Shown: positions 13,010 through 24,458 of the stretch, in pieces
Layout of the letters: each line of letters begins with the position of its first letter
How positions within the stretch are numbered: position 1 is the first letter of the stretch
DNA from: Eutreptiella sp. 'Long Island Sound 2002'
Lineage: Eukaryota; Euglenozoa; Euglenophyceae; Eutreptiales; Eutreptiaceae
Assembly (NCBI GenBank): GCA_964036045.1
Contig: OZ038381.1
Coordinates: forward strand, 113,419,790-113,483,789
Reading direction: 5' to 3'
Length of the DNA: 64,000 bases
Translations under genes and position numbers: made by a program
The notes under the pieces: generated by a model
The model's input: the letters and a program-made list of their open reading frames with translations, nothing else
Databases searched by the model: none
What the model was told of the DNA's origin: nothing

Positions 13010-15070
13010 TATTGCCTGCGCTCAGGTGGGGCCGATACGGACACCGGGGGGGCCCCCAAACCCCTGAGGTCGGGTACCTCACCAGCGTCTTTTGCGGGCT
13101 CTTGCCACCCCAGCCCCCCCCCGTTCGCTGCGGTGTTGGTCCCTGCCTCCCAGCTTCCTTCCCCAGGGGTGTCCCCCTTTCCCGCGCCCCTTGCCGTGCT
13201 TCCTGGTTCCTGCCGTGTCCCGTCTGCCCCTGCTGTCTGTCCCTGCTCTGGCGCGTTGGTGTCCTTTGTTTTTTTTTCCTTTCGCCACTCGTCTCTCCCC
13301 CCGGCGTTTCGGTCTGTCCTCTGCCCCCCCCCCATGTCCCCTCGCTGTCTCCTCGCTGGGGTGGGGGGGGGGGCTTCCTCGCTGCCTGTCCTCTGGCGTA
13401 AGCACGTCGCGAGCACGGTGCACGCATGAGGCGCGGCACTTGTCCCTCTGCAGGTGGGGGGGGGGCTTGCCGTGTGGCTCCCGTCGTCGCCCTACCTACC
13501 CTGCGGTCGCACCCCCGGTGGTCCCCCCGTTGGGGCTTGCACGGCGCGTGCTCCCTTTGGGCCCGGTCGTGTGGTCCGTCCCGCACCCTCTCTCCTCTGC
13601 TTCCCCACCCTGCCGCTTTGTCCTCGGGGGGGGTCCGCGTTTCGCTACCGGGCGGTGGTGCGTGGGGGGGGGGGGGGGGGGCTTGTCGTCTTCCCTTTGT
13701 AGCACGCATGTCGCAGGCACGACGCAAGCACGACGCAAGCACAGGGCGAGGCACTTGGCTGCAGTGGGGGGGGGGGGTTATCCCCTTTGGGGCCCCCATA
13801 CCCCCAAGGTCGGGTACCTCACCAGCGTCTCTTGCGGGCCCATGTCGCCCCGGCCTCCCCCCGTTCGTCGCGGTATTGTTCCCTGCCTCCTCGCTTTCTT
13901 CCCCTGGCGCGTTGGTTTGCTTTGTTCTTTGTTTTTTTTTTTTGCGTCTCCACCGCCCGCCGCCCGTCTCTCCCCCTGGCGCGTCGGTCTTTCCTCTGCC
14001 CCCCCCCCATGTCCCCTCGCCGTCTCCTAGCTGTCCTCGCCCCTTTCCTGGCCGGGTGGGGGAGAAGGCGGTGAGGGGGGGGGGGCGTCCTCGCTATCCG
14101 TCCTCTGGCGTAAGCACCTCGCAAGCACGGCGCAGGCACGAGGCGCGGCACTTGTCCCTCTGCAGGGGGGGGGGGCGTGCCGTGTGGCTCCCGTCGTCGC
14201 CCTTCCTACCCTGCGTTCGCACCCCCGGCGCCCCCCCCGCTGGGGCTTGCACGGCGCGTGCTTCTTACGGGCACGGTCGTGTGGTCCGTCCCGCACCCTC
14301 TCTCCGCTGCTTCCCCACCTTGCCGCTTTGTTCTCGGGGGGGGGGGGGGGGGGCTGTCCGCCCCTCCCTACCTTCATCCCCCACCCTTGGGGGGGCGGAG
14401 GTGTGTGGGGGGGGGCCTTGTCGTCTTCCCTTTGTTGCACGCATGTCGCAGGCACGACGCAAGCACGGCGCAGGCACGAGGCGCGGCACCTGTCCCTCTG
14501 CAGGGGGGGGGGGGGGCATGCCTTGTGGCTCCCGTCGTCGCCCTTTCTACCCTGCGTTCGCACCCCCGTTGGTCCCCCCGCTGGGGCTTGCACGGCGCGT
14601 GCTCTCTACGGGCACGGTCGTGTGGTCCGTCCCGCACCCTCTCGCCGCTGCCTCCCCACCCTGCCGCTTTGTCCTCGGGGGGGGGGGGGCGCGTTTCGCC
14701 CCCCCTACCTGCAACCCCCACCCTTGGGGGGACGGGTGTGTGTGGGGGGGGGGGGGGGGCGCCCATGTCGTCTTCCCTTCGTAGCACGCACGTCGCAGGC
14801 ACGACGCAAGCATGGCGCAGGCACGAGGCGCGGCGCTTGTCCCTCTGCCGGGGGGGGTGGGGGGGCTTGCCGTGTGTCACCCGTCGTCGCCCCTCCTACC
14901 CTGCGTGCGCACCCCCGGGGGGGGTGGAGGTGTGTGTGTGTGGGGGGGGGGGGGCGCCCTTGTCGTCGTCCCTTCGTTGCACGCATGTCGCAGGCACGAC
15001 GCAAGCACGACGCAAGCACGGGGTGAGGCACTTGGCTGCTGCGGGGGGGGGGGGGTTTCTCCTTTGGGCC
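13010..15070. repeat. Irregular GC-rich tandem array with a CGCAGGCACGACGCAAGCACG core
   Basis: Two unit types alternate. One (about 13050-13400 and 13790-14100) begins near GGTCGGGTACCTCACCAGCG and contains a T-rich run. The other (about 13460-13720, 14175-14470, 14518-14815, partial 14867-15000) contains CCCGTCGTCGCCC, GGGGCTTGCACGGCGCGTGC and long G runs. Each is punctuated by a core like GCATGTCGCAGGCACGACGC (near 13405, 13705, 14110, 14440, 14785, 14980). Long ORFs cross it on both strands, but their products are simple Pro/Arg/Ser/Gly sequence repeated in step with the DNA, so none is called a gene. Confidence 0.8.
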
Positions 15071-16039
15071 TTCCCGCCCTTCTCCATGGTTTAGGCTCCG
15101 CACCCCAGGATCTCCAGCCGCTGTTGCCCCTTGGCGGTAGTCGTCACGTCTCCGCATGGTGCTCAGTGTCCCGTGCCTGCTCCCTCCTGTGCCCATACTT
15201 ACTGGAGGAGGTACGTACCCGGGTGGAAACGGATGATGAGGAAGTGCGGGCAGCGGGGAGGACTTACCGTACGCCTCGAAGGCTTCTTGCGCCATCCGCC
15301 ACCCTGGTCGAGGGGAGGGCCCCTGTTTCGGCACCTAACAGCCCGGGGGGGGGCGATTGCCCATCCTCTCCCTGGTGCCTGTGTATCCACTTCCGAGCGG
15401 CCTGATACCGGTGCCGTGGTATCAGTCCGCTGGAAGTGGCGGCTACAAAGCGGCCGGGCACTCTCGTCCCCCGGGCCTCTGCCACCCCCGAGCGCGATGG
15501 AGGCCCCTGAGGTCCTATGGCAGAGACGCGGGGAGACGGGCGGGGGATTCATTCGTGGCATCCCTTGGCCACCTAGTTAATCAGAACAGCATTATCGCTG
15601 CCGCAGGGGGCCCACCGGATGGCGCCGCTGGTGCCCGTCCCCTCTGCGCCACAATATCTGCAACAGGCGCAGGGGGTCCAGTGGATGGCGCCACTGGCGC
15701 GTGTCCCCTCTGCGCCACAGGTTGGGTCACCGCACGGGAGGCCCTACGGATGGCGCCGCAGGTGCCCGTCCCCCCGTGCCACTTCCTGCCTCCGGCGCCA
15801 GGCTTGGTTGACGTGACATGACACATGCATGGATGAGGTCAGAGTCGGTTTCAGGACGCACACGGCGCACGGCACGACGCATGGCAACTTTCCCCTACCC
15901 TGCCCCCTCTGCTCCCCCCCTCGCCCTCTGTGCTCTCTTGGTGCTGAGCTAGCCCCTGTCTCCCTCGTCGCTCCCTCTCTCTGCTCCGGCTGTCCGGCCT
16001 TCGCTCACCTCCTAAGTGTCCTACCTCTTTCGCCCTGCC
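15071..16039. other. No recognisable gene; short direct repeats
   Basis: Around 15605-15780 a module with ATGGCGCC and GTGCCCGTCCCC recurs three times at about 60-70 bp spacing. The rest is CT-rich without coding motifs. Confidence 0.4.
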
Positions 16040-17340
16040 CGTGCCCTCTTCCCTCGTCCTTGCCGGCCCTCGATGCATGACACTACGCAGGCACACTGCA
16101 CACTGCACCTTTGGGGGCGGGCTGCCTTGTGGCAGCACGCCGCGGCACCCCGCCTTGCCCAGTGCCCCCGCACGCTGCTGGCGGCTCGCTCGGTTGTGGG
16201 GCACCTTGTTACCCCCTTCTCTGCCCCGCCATCTCGGACCCTCTGCCCTCCAGCTAGCGCGAGCACGATGCGGTGCAATTCGCGAGGCAGCGCTCCCTCT
16301 CTGCCCCCCTCTCTGCCCCGGCCCCCTGGCCCTGTCCTGCTCGCCCTCTCTCACCTTGCCCTGCCCCTCGTCCCTGGTTGCAGGGTCTCCGGCCTCCTAT
16401 CTCTCTGCCCCCCTCCTCCCTCTTTCCCTTCGGCGTGCACCGTGCAGAGCAATGCGCAAGGCAACCCTCCCACTCCCTCTTCACCTTGCCGCCCCCTGGT
16501 GCCCTGGTCCCTGGGCTTGTGGCACGCACGTCGCACTGCACCCGCCTGCGGCCTTTGTCCCTCTTCGCCCGCCCTGCCTCCCCCTCCCTCCCCTGCCCTT
16601 TTCCCTCTCTACACTACGCACGACACTACGCAGGACACTGTGTAGGCAAGTCGCACGCATGTCGCAGGTACGCACCTGGCCCTCGTTGCATGACACTACG
16701 CAGGACACTGCACTTTTGGGGGTGGACTGCCTTGTGGCAGCGCGCCGCGGCGCCCCGCCTTGTCCAGTGCCCCCGCGCAGTGCGGGCGGCTCGCTCGGTT
16801 GTGGGGCACCTTTTTGCTCCTGCCCCCCGTTCGCTCTTTCACGCCGCCGTGGCACGCCCCCTTCCCTGCCCTGCCATCTCTGTCCCTCTGCCCTCCGGCC
16901 AGCGCGAGCACGATGCGGAGCAATTCGCGAGGCAGCGCTCCCTCTCTGCCCCCTCTCTCTGCCCCGGCCCCCTGGCCCTGTCCTGCCCCCTGTTTGCTCG
17001 CCCTCCCTCGTCCTCCCTTGCCCCCCTTCCCAGGCCCCTTGGTCCCTGGCCCTCTGTGTGCCTGTCCCCGTCCTCCCTTTACCCCCCCGGCATACACTTC
17101 GCGGAGCAATACGCGAGGCAACCCTCCCACTCCCTCTTCACCTTGCCGCCCCCTGGTGCTCTGGTCCCTGGGCTTGTGGCACGCACGTCGCACTGCACCC
17201 GCCTGCGGCCTTTGTCCCTCTACGCCCGCCCTGCCCCCCCCTCCCTCCCCTGCCCTTTTCCCTCTCTACACTACGCAGGACACTACGCAGGACACTGTGT
17301 ATGCAAGTCGCACGCATGTCGCAGGCACGCACCTGGCCGC
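16040..17340. repeat. Two tandem copies of an about 650-bp CT-rich unit
   Basis: The sequence from GCATGACACTACGCAGG through GCCTTGTGGCAGC (near 16080) recurs near 16685. The block from CACCTTGCCGCCCCCTGG to CTCTACACTACGC (near 16485) recurs near 17140. The junction contains GTCGCACGCATGTCGCAGG, which is shared with the 13-15 kb array, so the two arrays are related. ORFs up to about 500 codons here are composition artefacts. Confidence 0.75.
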
Positions 17341-17574
17341 TATCGGCGGCGTCGTCGGGCTGGTCGGTACCACGCTGTGGCCGCCCGCCGCTGCCACAGC
17401 CCCCGCAGGAGCCGCCGCCGCGGGCAGCCACTCCAAATGCCGCGGGGGGCGCGGCCCTGGTAGGCCCCGGCTGCCCCCCGGCCAGGGTTTCACGGTACCC
17501 CCCGCGGCGCCTGGTCGCCGGGGGGGATCCATCACAAAATCCTGCAAGACATCGAAAAAAATAGACACTCAGAA

Positions 17575-17576
<2 letters not shown>

Positions 17577-17610
<34 letters not shown>
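17577..17610. repeat. (TA)n microsatellite
   Basis: About 17 TA units at the left edge of the large foldback element. Confidence 0.9.
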
Positions 17611-17612
<2 letters not shown>

Positions 17613-18641
17613 TCCAATCTACACCCCTCTCCCAACTCTAGGTGGCTCCACCACACGGCTCTAAGGTACGTGCGAAGGGCACAAAGTGGTGCATACATGT
17701 GGTGGAAGGGGCTAAACTCGGTCAAAACGGGCTCAAAATGGGCTAAAACCACTTGTTTGAGCATCCGAAATGGTCCAGGATCACTTTTGGAAAAACGCGT
17801 TTTTGACCCATTTTTGACGCATTGTTGGTCCCAAAATGGCCCATTTCAAGGCATTTTGGGATTTTCCATGGCCCAAAACGCGCCACCACGGGCTCAAAAC
17901 GGCCTAAAAACACTTGTTTGAGCATCCCAAGTGGTCTAGGAACAAGTTTGGAAAAAATCTTTTTTTCGCCCTGGGGACCCTGGTGGACCCACCGTTGGCC
18001 CCCACTGTGCGTGGGCTGGCCGGCCCTCCGGCTGCACCAAGTGACCACTGGTACGGGGGTCTACGTGTCTCGTTGGGCGATTCTGAGGCTTGGAAACCAT
18101 AAAAAGTGGGGGGTTGCGGGTGGACTAGGTGCCCTCGGAATTCATTTTTGAGCCACGTAGCCCAAGATACGGCCCGTTCTTGGTTTCGGGGTGCTGGTGC
18201 ACATCGCGCAGTTTTTGGGGCTTTTTGGCGCCTTTTTGGGCCGTTTCTCGGACATATCGTGGAGTTAGAGGGGACCAAAGGTCCCTTGGTCACGAGAAAG
18301 TCAGGCCGCACGTGCAGTGTAGCAGCCGTTTGCCTTCGTTTGGCTGTTTTGAACCCTTACTAGGGCTGTTTTTGGGGGAAAATGGCTGTTTTTGGCCCAA
18401 AGCTGCGCAGATTTGGGAGGGCACCTCCCGACTTGGCGACACCGCTCCGGGCCGCCAGCGGTGAGTTTTTGGCTCAAAACTTGGATTTGGCAAGGGCACC
18501 ACCTAGGCTCCAAGATGGCTACATAGGGACAAGATCCGAAGCGTTGGGACGGAGCAATGGCCAAAACGGCACGGAGACGTGTTGTTGTTGTTGTTGCTTG
18601 CTTGTTGCTTGTTAGCTAAATTTAAGGGGAGAGGGGTGTAG

Positions 18642-18732
<91 letters not shown>

Positions 18733-19910
18733 CTACACCCCTCTCCCCTTAAATTTAGCTAACAACAAGCAACAACACGTCTCCATGCCGTTTTGGCCAT
18801 TGTTGCGTCCCACCGCTTCGAATCTTTTGCCAATGTAGCCATCTTGGAGCCTAGGTGGTGGCCTTGCCAAATCCAAATTTTGCCCCAGAAACTCACCGGT
18901 GGCGCCCAGGGGCGGTGGCGCCAAGTCGGGAGGTGCCCTCCCAAATCTGCGCAGTTGTGGGCCAAAAACAGCCATTTTCCGCCCAAAATAGCCCCAAAAC
19001 CCAGGCGAAACGCCCAAACGAAGGGATACGGTGGCTACACTACATGTGCGGCTTAACTTCGCCCTGTCAAAGAGCCCTCTAGTGCCCTTCAACTCCACGA
19101 TGTGTCCGAGAAACGGCCCAAAAAGGCGCCACGAAGCCCCAAAATCTGCGCAATGTGCACTAACACCCCGAAACCAAGCACGGGCCGTATCTTGGGCTAC
19201 GTGGCTCAAATCCGAATTCCAAGGGCACCTAGTCCACCCGCAACCCCCCACTTTTTGTGGCTTCCAAGCCTCAGAATCGCCCAACGAGACGCCTAGACCC
19301 CCGTACCAGTGGTCACTTGGTGGAGCCGGAGACCAGCACGGCCCGCGCACGGTTGGGGTCAACGGTGGGTCCACCAGGGTCCCCGGGGCGGAAAAAATCA
19401 TTTTTTCAAAGTTGTTCCTAGACCACTTGCGATGCTCAAAAAAGTGTTTTTAGCTCGTTTTGAGCCCGTGGTGACGCGTTTTGGGCCATGGAAAATCCCA
19501 AAATGCCTTGAAAATGGGTCGTTTTGGGAGCAAAAAAGGGTGAAAAATGGGTCAAAAACATGTTTTTCCAAAAGTGATCATGAACCATTTGAGATGCTCA
19601 GACAATTGGTTTTAGCCCATTTTGAGCCCATTCGGACGGGATTTCGCCCATGGAAAATCCCAAAATGCCTTGAAAAGGGTCCGCTTTGGGACCAAAATTG
19701 GGTGACAAATGGGTATAAAACGCGTTTTTCCAAATGTGATCCCCGACCATGGGGGTGCACGAACCAGTGTTTTGAGCCCATTTTGAGCCCGTTTTGATCG
19801 ATTTTATCCCCTTCCGCCACATGTGTGCACCAAGTTGTCCGCTTCGCACGCACCTTAGAGCCGTATGGTGGAGCCACCTAGAGTTGGGGAGCGCGGTGCA
19901 GATAAGAGGA

Positions 19911-19914
<4 letters not shown>
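17608..19914. mobile_element. 2.3-kb foldback element with a (TA)n centre
   Basis: The left arm (about 17608-18643) is the inverted copy of the right arm (about 18727-19914). The outer ends match from ATATCCT through CTCCCAACTCTAGGTGGCTC, and the inner ends match at TTAGCTAAATTTAAGGGGAG. Arms differ by scattered substitutions and by one extra internal unit of about 165 bp in the right arm. Within each arm an approximately 170-bp motif (CAAAATG...CCATGGAAAATCCCAAAATG type) repeats in tandem. No transposase reading frame was seen. It resembles foldback or long-TIR non-autonomous elements. Confidence 0.8.
18644..18726. repeat. (TA)n microsatellite at the palindrome centre
   Basis: About 40 TA units exactly between the two arms of the foldback element. 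Confidence 0.95.
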
Positions 19915-19952
<38 letters not shown>

Positions 19953-19970
19953 TCCCTCTCTCTCTCGGAA
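19915..19970. repeat. (CT)n microsatellite
   Basis: About 27 CT units with two CCCTC interruptions, at the right edge of the foldback element. Confidence 0.9.
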
Positions 19971-20383
19971 ACACTCAGAACGTGCCAAAACGGAGCAAAT
20001 TCGCAATTTTTCAGGGTTTTCTCACGTTTTGGTCCAATGCACTAAAATTTCGTTCCGTAGGGGGGGGTATGTGTATGCTTTTTGAAATCTGTGAGAAAAG
20101 GCCGTTTCAGAAATGTATGGGTTAGGGGGGGGGGGTAGGTGGTCACAATTTTGCACAAAGAGCTGTAAACGGAAGGACACACAGGGCACAGGCAATGCTC
20201 TGAGGATCACTCATTATTCTGAATCCGATTCGTGGGTATCGTTGCGCCTTTCCACAAGGGCTGGGACTCCATTGGGGCACACATTCCCCTGCTTGTGACT
20301 AGGAACGTACTTCTTCAATTTCTCCCAGTCCTGCAGCCTGCGTGCCTTGACTGGCATCCACCTTGGTACCCACTCTCTAAGAG

Positions 20384-20423
<40 letters not shown>

Positions 20424-20426
20424 ATG
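19971..20426. other. No recognisable gene; TA microsatellite at 20383-20416
   Basis: AT-richer sequence between the two foldback elements. Short ORFs only, with no motif. Confidence 0.4.
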
Positions 20427-21043
20427 TATGGCATATCTTAAGCAGTGTATCTACCAGGGTGCGAGGTAGAAGGTGGGGCTGGGGAGGGGTGTAGGGACAC
20501 CCCCCCCTATTTTGGGGTCGGGAAACACAAAAAAACATGGTTTGGAAGTGAATTGGATGGTTATTAGGGGGTATTTGCCCCTATAATGGGCTCACAATGG
20601 CTAAAAATAGGGTGTGACATCACTCCTACTAGGATCCTAATCAGAGTACTAAAAATAGGTGAAATGGTGGTCCAAACCCCTAATACTAGCCCCAAATACC
20701 CCAAATAATAGTTTGAGGGACATGAAAATGAACAAGAGAATGTTAAAAACTCCGAATAACTATGTTGTTGGATGTATATAGGTGTGGTGTGGGTTATTTT
20801 TACCATTTAGTGGTTATTTTTAGTACTATGATTAGGATCCTAGTAGGAGTGATGTCACACCCTATTTTTAGCCATTGTGAGCCCTTTATAGGGGCAAATA
20901 CCCCCTAATAACCATCCAATTCACTTCCAAAACATGTTTTTTTGTGTTTCCCCACCCCAAAATAGGGGGGGTGTCCCTACACCCCTCCCCAACCCCACCT
21001 TCTACCTCGCACCGTGGTAGATACACTGCTTAAGATATGCCAT
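20427..21043. mobile_element. Second foldback/MITE-like element with 230-bp arms
   Basis: The left arm 20427-20657, starting ATGGCATATCTTAAGCAG, is the near-identical inverse of the right arm 20814-21043, with only a handful of differences. The arms enclose a 156-bp AT-rich spacer. TATA-rich sequence flanks both ends, suggesting insertion into a TA repeat. An 80-codon minus-strand ORF inside has no recognisable product. Confidence 0.8.
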
Positions 21044-21086
21044 ATGTATATATATTATTGAGCGAAATTAAACCCCCCCCTTCTCG

Positions 21087-21293
21087 TCATTCAGCAATGT
21101 GCCAAATTGGGACTGCCTAAGCCACACCAAGACCGTTTTCGATGTCTTCCCCTCCACTGCCAACACCAAGTTGGTGGACGTCATCCCCCCCATGACAATC
21201 ATCAGAAGCTTCATCAATAGGGGCAACAGAAGATTCATTAGCATGACCTTCAAGACCAGGGTTGACCAAGGAATCAGATTCTGAGAGCTGCAT
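21087..21293 (-). CDS. Acidic 68-residue ORF, possible last exon, ending at TGA
   Basis: From ATG at 21291-21293 the frame reads MQLSESDSLVNPGLEG and continues Asp/Glu/Gly-rich (DEASDDCHGGDDVHQ) to IWHIAE and a TGA. It crosses one TAG at 21117-21119 (GVA-TAG-AVPIW). The other frames give hydrophobic shadows. An upstream in-frame TGA limits the ORF; an intron acceptor near the ATG (GGCAG, ATGCAG) is possible. No family was recognised. Confidence 0.3.
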
Positions 21294-21519
21294 GCTGCCA
21301 CAGCAGCAACAAAACGCCCTTCATGCATATTGAAAGGGCAGTTTCAATTTTTGAAGATCCTAGGGCTGTGTAAAACACAGTCCCATTTAAAATCACGCTC
21401 GTGATTTTATTTTTTGTGCGTGATTTTATTTTTTGTGTGATTTTAATTGGGCCGGAGGTTTAGGAGAGCTCACCTGGACGCATGGTGCAACCCCATCCCA
21501 GGGCTGTGTACATACTAGG

Positions 21520-21735
21520 GTTTTGAACAAATAGCGTCAATTCAGAGTGCGCGGGGGCGGGGGTATTGAACAAAGAGCATTAGTTCAGATGGTAGGGAAG
21601 GGTGCTTTTTTTTTTCATCACGAGCATCACTTCAGAACGCCGAAGGGCGGCTAATTGGACAAAGAGCGTCACTTCAGAGCGGCACGGGGGGGGGGGTATG
21701 GAACAAAGACCGTACACACAGCGCGCAGGGGGGGT
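21520..21735. repeat. Short tandem repeats, GAACAAAGAGCGTCACTTCAG type
   Basis: Five degenerate copies, about 40-50 bp apart, start near 21524, 21568, 21615, 21658 and 21700. Each is followed by a G-rich run. Confidence 0.7.
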
Positions 21736-23100
21736 ATTGTTGGTGTTTTTTTTGTTGGGGTTTTTTGGGGTTTTCTGGCTCCTAGCAGGTCATGTGTTTG
21801 CTATGCAGTGACTTAGATCATTTTCTTTACACAAACAAACCAAGGAAACGTCAGAAATGGTCTGACAAACACCCCCATCCGTGTTGCTCTGGACACGCCT
21901 AGGTCCCAGATGAATGCAGTGCGGAAGCCTCCTGTGCACTGCACAAGGGTGTCATATGTGCATATGTGTGGGAAATAACAAATACAGACCCCGGAAGACA
22001 GCCGCACATGCTTCACAGCAACAGGCAAAGCACAAAATCATCCCCCTGGCCGGTGGTTACCGACCAGCCGCATGCAACTGCCGTCATATCTCTTCGGTTA
22101 GGGTTCAACAGACATGGCCCACCACCGTCGGTTACCCGCCAACAGCCATTCTTCACGTCGTGGTGTTGCGGGCATGTGTCCGTCTGGGGCGTCCTTCCGG
22201 GCCTCTGTTCCGCCCGGGCACGTGTGCCGTTGGCTACCGCCCACTTAACAGTCACACGGCGGGGCAGCCCTGCCCGACATTCGTACCCCTCCTCAAATAT
22301 CAGGCGCTCCCTTGTGCCCTGGTACAGTTTTGGAGGAGGGGTGTCGTGTGCTTTGTGTGCCGGGGTGGTGTGGTGCGCCTGGTCACGGGACAGTCCTGCT
22401 TTGATTTGCGTGTTAATGGCAGCGGGTGGTAGGTGCAGGATCTCGAGGTCGACCCCCCCACGCCCCTCGGAAAGCGGCGGACTGGACGCCACGGAGGCAG
22501 TGTGCTGCAGTGGTGAGCAGTGGCTCACATTCCACTCTGACATACGAACACGCGCGTTTTCTCCCCCACTTTCGAATGACGCAGACAACTTCGATCTGCA
22601 AAAACGGCCACATAAAGGACAAGGTACTGGATACCAGTCGTGCCATGCAGTCACCACGCAGCCTTACTGGAACACGCACGGCCTCCCCACAGGGGTGTAG
22701 CAGGATGCAGCCCTTTTGGTGCAGCCGCCGTCAACGACTCCCACGCCCATTCCTTCCTTTCAGAGGGCGTGCGCAGGCGACAGCGGTCTGGCTTTGCAAT
22801 TGTAGACCACAAATTTGAGATACAAATTTCGTTCTTTGGGGCCCTTAGGCCCTTTGCTTTGCCTGTGTCAACAACAAACAGGAGCAAGCAATATTGTTGC
22901 TGCGGTGTGGCACAGTGACGCTGTAGATCCCAGGCCCTGCCCCACGTCGCTTGATGCACTTGATCAGCATCCTGCCCCACGGCATCTGGACTTCTCATAT
23001 GAGGAAAGGTGATCAGTTTGTGTGTCTCCCCTGCACGTCGGCGACAGGCATGCCCTTGGAGGACAGAGTTGAGAAACATCCAGCAAACTAATTATCCAAC
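21736..23100. other. Region with overlapping ORFs on both strands, no confident gene
   Basis: A plus-strand frame at 21966-22700 and a minus-strand frame at 22013-22657 overlap almost completely. Both are rich in Cys, Pro, Thr and Arg, and I recognise a domain in neither. The minus frame includes YECRAGLPRRVTVKWAVANG, which is protein-like. One of them may be an exon, but no evidence decides which. Confidence 0.3.
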
Positions 23101-24140
23101 ACGTCCTACTCAACAGCGACGTATTTTGTAGCCCCCCCCCCCCCCTTGGGGGACGTACTAGAATGGCTGACGACTACAGGAGGAGGGGGGCTACCCCCAA
23201 CTGGGCCCCCTGCCCCTCCCCCCCCTGGACCCCAGATTTTATAGTGTGAAAAATAAAATTTACCGAACGAAAACCTGATTTTTGGCCAGTTTTGGTCCTC
23301 TCCTTTACTACCCCCCCTCCCCATGTCGGGTTGGGGGGAACCATCGCTTTGTCAACCAGCAAAAATCCCGTGTGCAATTGAAGTTACTGTGTGTTGCCCC
23401 ACTGCTTTTGTTGCCTTCCCACTGTACATTGTGAAGTGGACCAAGACCAAGGAGTTTCACACTAAGCCAGTGAGGGACTGAATCACGGCACATTGACAGC
23501 CAACGGAAGGCATGCATTGTGTTTGACAGCCATTCCATGCCTCAACCTTGGCAAATTTCAATTGTTTCCACCAGTTTTCTGTGCAGTCCAGTGCTTGTGT
23601 ACGGTACCGATGCCGCCCCCCCCCCCCCCCCCGGGGAACTGTCACTGGGCAGCCGTTCCCCGGGAGGTAGCGGGGGACCGTCGCACGCCGGGGGGGGAGA
23701 GGACAAGGGGAGGGGGGGGGGTACATGCCCCCCAGCCGGAAGCCGGAAGGGGTGGTCTCGCATTGAGGCCTCACTTACCACGTTCGGTTTTGTGCCCGCT
23801 GTAAGTTGGCAGTTTCTGTTTCCGTTGAACTGCTGAAAGCCGGCCTGGCATGCGAGTTGGATATTGCTTTGCGTGAGTTTGGGTTTGGTTTGGGACCGCA
23901 TGAGGGAATTGTTTGCCCCCCCCCGACCCAGTCTACAGTTATAACGCTCGAGTAGAAGGGGGGCCGTTCTGTAGAGGTACTTGCCCAGTTGTCACCCAGG
24001 ACCCATGCTTGGTAGTGTGTGACGTTTGCTGTGTTTGTGGGGAGGAGGGACCCCCGTAGGAGGGAGTGTCGCTGCCCAGCACTGGGCAACCGGGGGTAAC
24101 GCAGTCCTCAATCCCAGTGCCCAGTGTCTGCGACGACGGT
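23101..24140. repeat. Poly-C/G tracts with GGGGAACYGTCAC-type motifs
   Basis: Long C runs are followed by CGGGGAACTGTCAC (23632-23645) and variants GCGGGGGACCGTCGCAC (about 23670) and GGGGGGAACCATCGC (about 23331). The same motif recurs at 26246 and 26400. They look like remnants of one GC-rich element family. No gene was recognised. Confidence 0.45.
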
Positions 24141-24221
24141 GTTGTCATGCGTGGGCGTGCGGTATGCGCCGGGCGTGTGGTGGGCAGGCGCCGTTCCACC
24201 TCTCAGCGTTGGTTTGTGGCG

Positions 24222-24458
24222 ATGGATGCGCTTCGTGTTGAGGTCCTACGGACCTACCGCCAGCTCCTGAGGGCCTGTGCCAGGCTGCCGGCCCCGCAGC
24301 GGCAGACAGCACTGACCGATGCCCGCATTGCCTTCGCAAAGAATCGGGTCCTGACGGACGAGCAGTCCATTGCAGATTGCCTGGCCCTCGCTCAGACGAA
24401 GCTACAGGAGCTCGGAGGCAGCCAGATGCCGGAGGTGTCAGATGCAGTGCAGCTGCAT
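24222..24458 (+). CDS. LYR-motif (Complex1_LYR) protein, first exon
   Basis: It begins at ATG 24222 with MDALRVEVLRTYRQLLRACA, then RLPAPQRQ, an A..RIAFAKNRVLTDEQSI block and ALAQTKLQELG. This matches the LYR family plan: LYR-like tripeptide (here TYR) at the start of helix 1, a conserved Phe before (K/R)NR, and a leucine-rich third helix. ISD11/LYRM4 is a plausible relative. Family members are small mitochondrial adaptors that bind acyl carrier protein and serve Fe-S cluster or respiratory-complex assembly. The exon seems to end at a GT in GCAT-GTGGATG or GGAG-GTGTCAG, before a GT-rich intron. A following AG (CACAG at about 24614) could open exon 2. The 3' limit given is therefore approximate. 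Confidence 0.65.
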